Source: Xanthobacteraceae bacterium
Lineage (GTDB): Bacteria; Pseudomonadota; Alphaproteobacteria; Rhizobiales; Xanthobacteraceae
Assembly (NCBI GenBank): GCA_030043285.1
Contig: JASHXZ010000635.1
Location: forward strand, 1 to 5,750
DNA: 5,750 bases
Direction of reading: 5' to 3'
Shown here: positions 1 through 5,750 of the stretch, in pieces
Layout: each line of letters opens with the position of its first letter
Numbering within the stretch: the first letter of the stretch is position 1
The notes under the pieces: generated by a model
Told to the model about the DNA's origin: nothing
Database searches by the model: none
Seen by the model: only the letters and a program-made list of their open reading frames with translations
Translations under genes and position numbers: made by a program

Positions 1-1167
1 CGGCGGCTGGTCGTATGCAACGACGTTTACGCGCGGCTCTATTCGCTGCCCGCCGAACTGACGCAGCCCGGCGTCTCCCACGAGGCCATCATCAAGCATC
101 GGGTCACCCACGGCATCCTGGCCGGCGAGAGCAGCGATGACGCCGCCAAGCAGAAACTTGCGGCGCTCAACAAGCACTCCAAGGATGAAAAATCGCGCCG
201 GGTCGATCGGCTGACCGATGGGCGCCTGATCGAAGTCGTGCGCGCGCCGACGATCGGCGGCGGCTGGTTCGCGACCCATGACGATGTAACCAACCGCGAT
301 CAATTGGCCTCCGAACAGGAGCGCCGCCGCGTTGTCGATTCGGCGATCGCGGCGTTCCGCGGCCGGGTCGAAAATGTGTTGCAGACCGTCAAGGACAGCA
401 CCAGCGCGATGAGGTCGACGGCGCGGGAGCTGTTTTCCTCCTCGCAACAGACGTCCGAGCGCGCTGAAGGCATGGTGCAGGCTTCGCGAGGCGCCTCGTC
501 CGGCGTGCAGCAGGCGGCCAACGCGACCAATCAGATGTCGAGTTCGGCGGCGGAGATCAGCCAGCGGGTGGTCGAAGCCAATACGGTGGTTCGCGATGCC
601 GCCAACAAGGTCAAGGCCACCAACAACGAATTCACTGCGCTGTCGGATGCGGCGGACAAGATTGGCACCGTCATCAAGCTGATCCAGAGCATTTCCGGCC
701 AGACCAACCTGCTGGCGCTCAATGCGACGATCGAAGCGGCGCGGGCCGGCCAGGCCGGTCGCGGCTTTGCGGTGGTGGCATCCGAAGTCAAAGCGCTGGC
801 GGCGCAGACCGGCAACGCCGCCAAGGAGATCGCCGATCTGATCTCCGGCGTGCAGGCTTCCACCGATGGCGCCGTCCAGGCGGTCGGCAGCATCGAGGAA
901 TGCATTCGCGAGATCAGCAATTACACCGCCGGCGTCGAACGCTCGGCGGCGGAGCAGACCGTGGTGTCGTCGGAAATCTCCGCCAATGTCGTCAACGCCG
1001 CCGAAGAGACCAACAAGATCGTCGAGGCCTTGGGCGCCGTCGCCAACGCCGCAACGGCGACCCGCGGCTCCGCGCAAGTGGTGATTTCCGCTTCCGATGC
1101 GGTCGAGGGCGCGGTGGACAAACTCCGCGTCGAGGTCGAGGATTTTCTTTCCAACGTCGCGGCTTAG
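1..1167 (+). CDS. PAS-containing methyl-accepting chemotaxis protein, 3' part (5' end outside window)
   Basis: The frame is open from base 1 to the TAG at 1165-1167, giving 388 visible residues, so the gene starts outside the window. The GTG at 238 is internal, because the residues before it continue a PAS-like fold. Residues about 1-97 look like the end of a PAS_7-type domain, from [15 protein letters not shown] to [13 protein letters not shown] long Ala/Ser/Gln-rich helical region follows. The hallmark MCP hairpin tip lies at about 230-267 and contains [30 protein letters not shown]. Such proteins form trimers of dimers that control CheA through CheW. The visible part has no membrane segment or HAMP domain, which suggests a cytoplasmic receptor sensing through PAS, although an unseen N-terminus could change that. 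The C-terminus (DFLSNVAA) has no CheR/CheB-tethering pentapeptide. The ligand is unknown. The MCP assignment is firm; the PAS subtype is less so. Confidence 0.95.
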   Translation, partial: RRLVVCNDVYARLYSLPAELTQPGVSHEAIIKHRVTHGILAGESSDDAAKQKLAALNKHSKDEKSRRVDRLTDGRLIEVVRAPTIGGGWFATHDDVTNRDQLASEQERRRVVDSAIAAFRGRVENVLQTVKDSTSAMRSTARELFSSSQQTSERAEGMVQASRGASSGVQQAANATNQMSSSAAEISQRVVEANTVVRDAANKVKATNNEFTALSDAADKIGTVIKLIQSISGQTNLLALNATIEAARAGQAGRGFAVVASEVKALAAQTGNAAKEIADLISGVQASTDGAVQAVGSIEECIREISNYTAGVERSAAEQTVVSSEISANVVNAAEETNKIVEALGAVANAATATRGSAQVVISASDAVEGAVDKLRVEVEDFLSNVAA

Positions 1168-1219
1168 TACGATCTTCCAGCAGACAGCTTTGATTGATCG
1201 TTTTTTCGGTCAGAGAAAG

Positions 1220-1352
1220 CCGTCGATCGCAATGGCCAGCGTGTGTTTCGAAAGGATCGTTTTGTCAAGGGTCCTTGACCGCCGAAGGCGGCGCTTCGCG
1301 CCCTTGACAAAACAATCCTTTCGAAACTTTTTGCTGCCATTGCGATCGACGG
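1220..1352. repeat. Large intergenic inverted repeat with 52-bp arms (palindromic element, possibly a non-autonomous mobile repeat)
   Basis: The left arm (1220-1271) is the imperfect reverse complement of the right arm (1301-1352). By my count 43 of 52 positions pair. The outer 17 bp and inner 26 bp are nearly perfect; most mismatches fall in one block (1236-1245 against 1327-1336), plus one at 1258/1314. The 29-nt centre (1272-1300) holds two small hairpins: CCGCC-GAA-GGCGG at 1279-1291 and GCGC-TTC-GCGC at 1291-1301. The element sits between the convergent chemotaxis and ABC ATPase genes, so both transcripts would run into it. Neither end is followed by a T-run, so it is not a textbook intrinsic terminator, though so long a stem could still stop or stabilise both messages. 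I see no target-site duplication and no transposase. A dispersed family in Bradyrhizobium-type genomes is my guess from style. The structure is certain; its origin and role are not. Confidence 0.85.
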
Positions 1353-1398
1353 TATGGAGCGATGGGGCAAGGATCCGACCTGGCGCTCGCAAATCATC

Positions 1399-2160
1399 TC
1401 ATCCCGGCAGAAACGCGCTCTCCCCACCTTCAACAATGCGCTGCACCGGAGCGCCGTAGAGCGCTTCGAGCTTCTCGCGCGCGAGGATCGTCTGCACGGC
1501 GCCTTCGCCGACCAGCGTACCGGCGCGCAGCAGATAGGCGCGGTCGGCTGCGCGCATGGCGTGGTTCGGGTCGTGGGTGGTGAACAGCACGCCATGGCCC
1601 GAAGCGGCGAGCGCGCGGATTTCGCGCAGCACGCGGCCCTGATTGCCGAAATCGAGGCTCGCCGTGGGCTCGTCGAGGACGACGAAGCGCGGCTCCTGCG
1701 CGAGCGCGCGGGCGAGCAGCGCGAGCTGGCGTTCGCCGCCGGAGATCTCGGTGTAGGGCCGCTCGCTTAAGTGCGCGATGCCGAAGCGCTCCAGCGCGCG
1801 CGCCGCAATAGCTTGATCGCCGGCGCTCGGCCGGCTGGACAGACCGCCGTGCGCGGTGCGGCCCATCAGCACCACGGTTTCCACGGTGAACGCAAACGTT
1901 GCCGCGTGCGACTGCGGCACATAGGCGATCAGACGGGCGCGTTCGGGGCTCGCGTAACTCGCAAGCGGGCGGTCGCCGAGCCGCACCTCACCGGCTTTGG
2001 GCGCAAGCAGGCCGAGCAGCGTCTTCAACAGCGTGGTTTTGCCGCCGCCATTCGGGCCGAGCAGCGCCAGCACCTCGCCGGTGGCGAGCGCGATATCGAG
2101 GTCGCTGCCGACCACGTGATCCTTGTAGCCGATGGCGAGGTTTTGGCCGGACAGGATCAC
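1399..2160 (-). CDS. ABC transporter ATP-binding protein, iron-siderophore/cobalamin (FecE/BtuD-like) class
   Basis: This 253-residue ATPase powers the importer formed with the permease immediately upstream. All ABC motifs are intact: Walker A GPNGGGKTT (35-43), Q-loop Q83 in YVPQS, signature ISGGE (139-143), Walker B FVVLDE (159-164), D-loop SLD (168-170) and H-loop His196 in FTTHD. The length is normal for the FecE/FepC/BtuD family, and the segment TVETVVLMGRTAH after the Q-loop is typical of it. The start is GTG at 2160-2158. It overlaps the permease TGA in the sequence GTGA, and no clear Shine-Dalgarno precedes it, so translation is probably coupled to the permease. It is the last gene of the operon; its TGA at 1401-1399 faces the large palindrome. 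The class is firm, the transported substrate unknown. Confidence 0.95.
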   Translation of the reverse strand: MILSGQNLAIGYKDHVVGSDLDIALATGEVLALLGPNGGGKTTLLKTLLGLLAPKAGEVRLGDRPLASYASPERARLIAYVPQSHAATFAFTVETVVLMGRTAHGGLSSRPSAGDQAIAARALERFGIAHLSERPYTEISGGERQLALLARALAQEPRFVVLDEPTASLDFGNQGRVLREIRALAASGHGVLFTTHDPNHAMRAADRAYLLRAGTLVGEGAVQTILAREKLEALYGAPVQRIVEGGESAFLPG

Positions 2161-3182
2161 GACGCCGACCAGGTCTTTGACACGCTCGCAAGGAGCCAGA
2201 TGAAGAACGGCGTGCCGACGAATGCGGTGAGGATGCCGAGCGGAATCTCAACGGGTGCGGCGGTGCGGGCGAGAGTATCGATGGCGAGCAGAAAACCGCC
2301 GCCGAGCAGTGCCGCCGCTGGAACGAGCCGGGCGAAATCCGGGCCCACCAGGGTGCGGGCGATATGCGGCACCACGAGCCCGACCCAGCCGATAATGCCG
2401 GCGGTGGCAACGCTCGCCGAGGTGACCAGCGTCGCGGCGGCAATGATGGCGATGCGCAGCACTCCGGTCGGCACGCCGAGCGCGCGTGCTTCCTCCTCGG
2501 GCAGCGACATGACGTTCATGCGCCAGCGCAGTGCGACGAGAACCAGCGTGCCGAGCGCGACCGGTACCACCAGCGGCACGAGATCGAACACGCTCACCGA
2601 AGCGAGGCTGCCGAGCAGCCAGAACGTCATCGCCGGCAACTGGTTATAGGGATCGGCGAGATATTTGATCAGCCCGACGCCGGCGCCGAGCAGGGCGCCG
2701 ATGACGACGCCGGTCAGCACCAGGACCAGCACTGGATCGCGGGCGCGCACCGCCGAGCCGATCAGATAAACCGCCGCGACCGCGCCAAGGCCGCCGGCGA
2801 ACGCCAGCCCTTGAATCGCCAACACGCCGAGCGAGAAATAGATGCCGAGAACGGCGCCGAGTGCGGCGCCGGACGAAGCGCCGAGAATGTCCGGCGAGAC
2901 CAACGGATTACGAAACAGTCCCTGAAACGCCGTGCCGGCAATCGCCAACGCCGCGCCGACCAGCGCCGCCGCCACAACGCGCGGGCCGCGCACCTCCCAG
3001 ACCACGTTCTCGACCGCAGGCGGCACGCCCGCCGCGCCGCCGCCGAGCTTGGCGACAACGACGTGAAGCAGATCGCCGAGGTTGACCGGATAGCGGCCGA
3101 CGGTGAATGCCAGCAGCAACCCCGCGACCAGCACGGCGAACGCGATCAACAGGCCGGGTGCGGAAGAGCGGGAGCGGTCCAT
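2157..3182 (-). CDS. FecCD/BtuC-family ABC transporter permease
   Basis: A 341-residue polytopic inner-membrane protein, close to the usual size of about 330 for FecCD permeases, which pair as homodimers (BtuC-like) or heterodimers. One permease gene is present, so a homodimer is expected. Family signatures are clear: the first membrane helix at about 10-28, VRGPRVVAAALVGAALAIAG (64-83), QGLFRNPLVSPDILGASSG (87-105), FWLLGSL (187-193), EEARALGV (230-237, the cytoplasmic coupling region that contacts the ATPase) and GWVGLVVPHIAR (265-276). The C-terminal DTLART...IPLGILTAFVGTPFF is also typical. The ATG at 3182-3180 lies 12 bp after the stop of the binding-protein gene, and the TGA overlaps the ATPase GTG by 4 bases. 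No strong Shine-Dalgarno is visible, consistent with coupling. The family is certain; the substrate is not. Confidence 0.96.
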   Translation of the reverse strand: MDRSRSSAPGLLIAFAVLVAGLLLAFTVGRYPVNLGDLLHVVVAKLGGGAAGVPPAVENVVWEVRGPRVVAAALVGAALAIAGTAFQGLFRNPLVSPDILGASSGAALGAVLGIYFSLGVLAIQGLAFAGGLGAVAAVYLIGSAVRARDPVLVLVLTGVVIGALLGAGVGLIKYLADPYNQLPAMTFWLLGSLASVSVFDLVPLVVPVALGTLVLVALRWRMNVMSLPEEEARALGVPTGVLRIAIIAAATLVTSASVATAGIIGWVGLVVPHIARTLVGPDFARLVPAAALLGGGFLLAIDTLARTAAPVEIPLGILTAFVGTPFFIWLLASVSKTWSAS

Positions 3183-3194
3183 GCGGGCAAGTTA

Positions 3195-4220
3195 TCAGCC
3201 CCGCCCGGCCAAAACACGCGCGATGTCGGCGTCGCTCGGCGTCACGTGATAGAAGCGCGTGTAGAAGTCGCGCGTGGGCGCCTGCATATCTTCGGGAAAC
3301 TGCGCGGGATAAAGGATTTTGGCGAGCCACCACAGCCCGATCAGGCGGTTTACCGACGGCGGAAAATCGACCCAGCCGAACGGCAGGGTGGGCGAGAGAT
3401 AGACGCGGCCGGCGCGCACCGCGGCGACCGAAGCCCATTGCGGGTCGTTGCGCACGTTGGCGGCAAAATCGGCATCGATGGTGACAATGATGTCGGGATT
3501 CCAGACCAGCACCTGCTCCATCGACACGGCCGCGAGCCCGCCTTTGCGCTCGGCTGCAACATTGCGCGCGCCGAGAAATTCGATGGTCTCGACGTTGATC
3601 GAGCCGCCGAGAGCGGTATCGAGCCCGCGCGGTCCGCGTGCGTAATAGACGCGCGGACGCTGCTCGGCCGGAATGGGGTCTACACGAGCCTTGATGGCGG
3701 TGACGGTCTGTTCAGCGTAAGCAGCGAGCGCGTCGGCTGCAGCTTGACGGTGAACGAGTTCGCCGACCTTTCGCAATGTCGCAGCCGTCGCCTCGAAGCG
3801 GCCGTCGAGCAGCGCATAGGGGATGCCGGTCTGCTCCTGGACGCGCTCGGCCAGCGAGACGTAGGTGGCGCTGGTCGAGCCGACGTCGAGAATGAGATCG
3901 GGCTTGAGTGCCAGCACCGTTTCGAGATTGGCGGTGTTGCCGCGCCCGGTCAGGCGGCCGACCACCGGCCGCTTGCAGATGTCGGGCAACATGAACACGC
4001 ATTCGTCCGGCCGGTTGGGCCGCGGCCAGCCGAGCAAAAGGTCCGGCGCTACGGCATAGAGCAGGATCGCCGCCGGCGGACCCGCGGGGAAGACGCGGGC
4101 GACGGCGTCGGGAATGCGGACAGCGCGGCCCGCCGCATCGGTCACGCCCGCCGCCCGCGCCGGTCGTGCGACGAGCCATGTTGCTGAGCCGGCCAGCACC
4201 GTGCGGCGCGTAAATTTCAT
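3195..4220 (-). CDS. Periplasmic substrate-binding protein of an iron-siderophore/cobalamin-type ABC importer
   Basis: First gene of the operon: a 341-residue class III (Periplasmic_binding_2, COG0614-like) binding protein. The N-terminus KFTRRTVLAGSATWLVARPARA is an export signal. Its twin arginines in TRRTVLAG suggest possible Tat export, and ARA at 21-23 is the likely cleavage site; there is no lipobox Cys. The mature protein begins with the usual VTDAAGRAVRIPD strand. Then come GRLTGRGNTANLE (88-100), KPDLILDVG (106-114), and later LGGSINVETIEFLGARNVA and VLVWNPDIIVTIDADF in the second lobe. I chose the ATG at 4220-4218; the GTG directly before it (4223-4221) is equally in frame and adds one residue, and neither has a convincing Shine-Dalgarno. 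Ferric chelates, haem, cobalamin or an oxyanion such as molybdate are all transported by this superfamily. I cannot pick one from sequence. Confidence 0.93.
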   Translation of the reverse strand: MKFTRRTVLAGSATWLVARPARAAGVTDAAGRAVRIPDAVARVFPAGPPAAILLYAVAPDLLLGWPRPNRPDECVFMLPDICKRPVVGRLTGRGNTANLETVLALKPDLILDVGSTSATYVSLAERVQEQTGIPYALLDGRFEATAATLRKVGELVHRQAAADALAAYAEQTVTAIKARVDPIPAEQRPRVYYARGPRGLDTALGGSINVETIEFLGARNVAAERKGGLAAVSMEQVLVWNPDIIVTIDADFAANVRNDPQWASVAAVRAGRVYLSPTLPFGWVDFPPSVNRLIGLWWLAKILYPAQFPEDMQAPTRDFYTRFYHVTPSDADIARVLAGRG

Positions 4221-4285
4221 CACGACGTCATCGCCGTTTCCGACCTAGACTAGCCTTGAGCGGGCTCTCAGGAGAACGCGGGCTG

Positions 4286-4328
4286 GGCGGTATCGTCGGG
4301 CAATATACGACCCGGAAACCATACCGCC
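4286..4328. promoter_or_regulatory. Inverted repeat bracketing the ABC promoter (candidate operator or leader structure)
   Basis: GGCGGTAT (4286-4293) and ATACCGCC (4321-4328) are perfect 8-bp inverted copies. Between them lies an inner CGGG/CCCG pair (4297-4300, 4311-4314). The right copy covers the predicted -35 and the left copy lies at the predicted start of transcription, with the -10 between them. That arrangement fits a regulator binding both half-sites, but the half-site centres are about 35 bp apart, wider than one ordinary dimer site. Only the left copy would be in the message from this promoter, so an RNA hairpin would need a start further upstream. I do not recognise it as a Fur, Irr or RirA site. 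Confidence 0.4.
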
Positions 4329-4330
4329 AA
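4302..4330 (-). promoter_or_regulatory. Sigma-70-like promoter for the ABC importer operon
   Basis: Read on the minus strand, TTGGCG (4330-4325) resembles the -35 TTGACA at 4 of 6 positions. TATATT (4307-4302) resembles the -10 TATAAT at 5 of 6. The spacing is the ideal 17 bp. Transcription would begin near 4295, leaving an untranslated leader of about 75 bases before the binding-protein start. It is the best match I found in the divergent region. The assignment is a consensus match by eye. Confidence 0.5.
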
Positions 4331-4365
4331 ATGACACGCCGGCGAGGGCTTCCCCGGCAGCCGAG

Positions 4366-4384
4366 TGCAAAGTTTCTTTGACAC
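4366..4384. promoter_or_regulatory. Short dyad GTGCAAAG-TTT-CTTTGACAC (candidate operator) overlapping a TTGACA
   Basis: CAAAG (4368-4372) and CTTTG (4376-4380) form an inverted repeat around TTT. Flanking GTG and CAC extend it imperfectly, with one extra A on the right. The right half overlaps a perfect TTGACA hexamer (4378-4383) pointing toward the sensor gene. No good -10 follows at 16-18 bp; TAAAAG at 4394 is too close. It lies midway between the two divergent genes and could serve either. It is short enough to be chance. Confidence 0.25.
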
Positions 4385-4413
4385 AACCTGGGATAAAAGA
4401 TCGCGCTGAGGCG

Positions 4414-4454
4414 CCGCACTCCGGACGATTGAAATAACCGGAACGGCGGTGCGG
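4414..4454 (+). other. Possible leader hairpin upstream of the sensor gene
   Basis: CCGCAC (4414-4419) pairs with GTGCGG (4449-4454), and inside it CCGG (4421-4424) pairs with CCGG (4438-4441) around a 13-nt loop. CGCCG (4412-4416) could instead pair with CGGCG (4444-4448). It ends about 40 bases before the sensor start codon and would be in its leader if transcription begins upstream. In GC-rich DNA such pairings often arise by chance. Confidence 0.25.
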
Positions 4455-4485
4455 GTCACGAATTGGCGGCGTGGATTCGTCGCAC

Positions 4486-4489
4486 GAGG
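4486..4489 (+). promoter_or_regulatory. Ribosome binding site deciding the sensor start
   Basis: GAGG, extended to GAGGG, ends six bases before the ATG at 4496-4498, the normal spacing. It supports this ATG over the in-frame upstream TTG at 4463, whose translation would not begin with a membrane segment. Confidence 0.65.
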
Positions 4490-4495
4490 GACATC

Positions 4496-5750
4496 ATGAC
4501 TGCGTTCTTCGATGCGCAACTGGGGCCCATCCTCTTCATCTACGGGCTCGCGTTCATCCTGTTTGGAGCGACGTGCGTCGCCATCGCTCGGATCGGCGGT
4601 CGAGAAGAGGCGTGGGTCGTGCTTGGGCTGTTCGGCTTCTTTCACGGGGGCAGCGAGTGGCTGGATTTGATCGCCAAGGTCAGTGGCGATTCGCCGGCGT
4701 TCGGCTTGGTGCGCCTGACGGTCATGACCACGTCGTTTGTGTTATTGACAGAGTTTGCCCGAAGAGAGGCGCTTCGACTTGGATTAAGGGCGCCGGGACC
4801 GTGGGCCTATATCCCGCTCCTCGCTCTGGTCGCCGCCGTAGCCACGATCGACGGAAAATCCGCGGGCGGGGCTTTTGCGCGCTACATCTTCGGATTCGGC
4901 GGGGCCCTCGCCACGGGCCTGGTGTTCGCGCGGTCCGCCTGGGGGCATTCCGACGTCTCAAAGCGGCTGACGATGTGCGCCGCCGCCGGTTTCGCGGCCT
5001 ATGCGGTTGCGGCCGGAATCATTGTCCCTTCGGGTAAGATCTGGCCAGCCAACGCCATCAACTACGACTGGTTCACCCAGGTCACGGGCATCCCCATTCA
5101 GCTCGTGCGCGGGGTGCTCGCATGCTCTCTGGCATTTTGTATCTGGTCGATTTGGGGAAAAAGCGCCAGCGAGCGGATGGCGCGGGTCATCGTCGATACC
5201 GCGCTCGACGCGTTTCTTCAGATGAACGAAGCCGGCACTGTGATCGACTGGAGTCCGAAGGCCGAGGCGATGTTCGGCTGGTCTCGCGGCGAAGCCATCG
5301 GCCGGAAACTCCGCGATCTCATAATCCCACCGGAGAATCGCGCGGCCCATGCCGAAAGACTGGCGGAATTCCTCAAAAACGCTCGACGCGGAAATCCTGG
5401 TGGGCGCTACGAGGCTGTGTCGCTGCGCCGCGACGGCAAACGGATCAATACCGAAGGTTCCGTCAGCGCGCTTCGGCGCGGCGACGGCTATATCATCAAC
5501 TGCTTCATTCGTGACATCACCGAGCGTGTTCAGGTTGAAAATGATCGAGACCGAAACCGCGAATTTCTGGATCGCATTATCGAAAACATAAGCATCGCCA
5601 TTTTGGTCAAGGATGCCCGTGATCTGCGTTATGTGCTGGTCAACAAGGCTGCGGAAGAGCTGCTGGGCCTGCCGCGCGGGCAAATTGTCGGAAGGACAGC
5701 GCGTGATATTTTTCCGGCCGCGACTGCCGACGTGATCGATAATAATGACG
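4496..5750 (+). CDS. Membrane-anchored multi-PAS sensor protein, 5' part (3' end outside window)
   Basis: The frame is open from the ATG at 4496 to the right edge: 418 complete codons and no stop. The N-terminal 220 residues carry about seven hydrophobic segments (near 11-31, 40-60, 71-88, 103-118, 131-146, 160-178, 199-220). The second contains GFFHGGSEWLD (47-57), with a His and a Glu buried in or near the membrane. PAS domain 1 spans about 231-345, from VIVDTALDAFLQMNEAGTVIDW through MFGWSRGEAIG to FIRDITER, the usual PAS/PAC ending. A linker leads into PAS domain 2 from about 358 (FLDRIIENISIAILVKDA, then YVLVNKAAEELLGL), which is cut by the window. Such proteins usually end in a histidine kinase or in GGDEF/EAL domains; that part is not visible. 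The gene diverges from the ABC operon and may share its control region. It uses some codons rare in this GC-rich setting (TTA at 4742 and 4784, two ATA). Confidence 0.9.
   Translation, partial: MTAFFDAQLGPILFIYGLAFILFGATCVAIARIGGREEAWVVLGLFGFFHGGSEWLDLIAKVSGDSPAFGLVRLTVMTTSFVLLTEFARREALRLGLRAPGPWAYIPLLALVAAVATIDGKSAGGAFARYIFGFGGALATGLVFARSAWGHSDVSKRLTMCAAAGFAAYAVAAGIIVPSGKIWPANAINYDWFTQVTGIPIQLVRGVLACSLAFCIWSIWGKSASERMARVIVDTALDAFLQMNEAGTVIDWSPKAEAMFGWSRGEAIGRKLRDLIIPPENRAAHAERLAEFLKNARRGNPGGRYEAVSLRRDGKRINTEGSVSALRRGDGYIINCFIRDITERVQVENDRDRNREFLDRIIENISIAILVKDARDLRYVLVNKAAEELLGLPRGQIVGRTARDIFPAATADVIDNND

Noticed and set aside
238..240. GTG as start of the chemotaxis gene
   Set aside because: The same frame is open to base 1 and the upstream residues continue the PAS-like domain, so this is an internal valine codon.
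1171..1206. Intrinsic terminator for the chemotaxis gene ending in the T6 run at 1201-1206
   Set aside because: Only a 4-bp GATC/GATC pairing with a long loop precedes the T-run, which is too weak for a standard terminator stem.
1097..1595. Overlapping small open frames on both strands through the palindrome
   Set aside because: Their peptides resemble each other (FERIVLSR, PLTK.SFRN) only because the DNA is an inverted repeat. They run into neighbouring genes and have no independent coding support.
1771..2649. A 292-codon + strand frame opposite the ATPase and permease genes
   Set aside because: It lies across the junction of two well-supported minus-strand genes and shows no family features.
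2364..4187. A 607-codon open frame on the + strand opposite the permease and binding-protein genes
   Set aside because: It is antisense to two clear ABC genes, is rich in Arg, His, Gln and Asp in a low-complexity pattern, and has no recognisable domain. Long antisense frames are normal in GC-rich coding DNA.
4338..4358. GC-rich hairpin GCCG...GGG-CTT-CCC...CGGC
   Set aside because: It has a 4-base bulge, no T-run, and lies upstream of the predicted ABC promoter, so no role is supported.
4440..4470. General-stress (EcfG-type) promoter starting with GGAAC at 4440
   Set aside because: No GTT-type -10 element occurs at the required 16-17 bp spacing.
4221..4495. Cobalamin or TPP riboswitch ahead of the ABC operon
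   Set aside because: I could not find the B12-box core or the conserved TPP segments on either strand. A lone CTGAGA on the minus strand lacks the rest of the motif, and the predicted leader of about 75 bases is too short for a cobalamin riboswitch.

Overview
The window looks like chromosomal DNA from a high-GC alphaproteobacterium, most likely Bradyrhizobium, Rhodopseudomonas or a close relative in the Nitrobacteraceae. The basis is the strong G/C third-position bias, a cytoplasmic PAS-MCP protein of a kind common there, a multi-PAS membrane sensor, and a long palindromic intergenic element of a style I associate with that group. The genus is inference; no rRNA or other marker gene is present.

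Layout. (1) Bases 1-1167, + strand: the 3' part of a methyl-accepting chemotaxis protein, with the end of a PAS-like domain followed by a complete MCP signalling domain. Its start lies outside the window. (2) Bases 1168-1398: the gap between two convergent genes. It is dominated by a 133-bp inverted repeat (1220-1352) with 52-bp arms. (3) Bases 1399-4220, - strand: a compact three-gene ABC importer operon of the iron-siderophore/cobalamin class. It is transcribed right to left as binding protein, FecCD-type permease, then ATPase. The first two genes are 12 bp apart and the last two overlap by 4 bp (GTGA). (4) Bases 4221-4495: a divergent regulatory region. It has a good sigma-70-like promoter for the ABC operon, an inverted repeat that brackets this promoter, a second short dyad, and a possible hairpin in the leader of the right-hand gene. 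(5) Bases 4496-5750, + strand: the 5' part of a sensor protein with about seven membrane segments, one complete PAS domain and the start of a second. The gene runs off the right edge, so its output domain (histidine kinase, GGDEF/EAL or other) cannot be seen.

How the parts work together. The three ABC genes form one functional unit: a periplasmic protein binds the ligand, the permease forms the inner-membrane channel and the ATPase powers uptake. The substrate cannot be settled from sequence; no TonB receptor or recognisable riboswitch is present to decide it. The chemotaxis protein and the membrane sensor are both signal-transduction genes but show no direct link to the transporter beyond adjacency. 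The least explained elements are the large palindrome and the inverted repeats in the divergent promoter region. No clearly new multi-gene system is visible.
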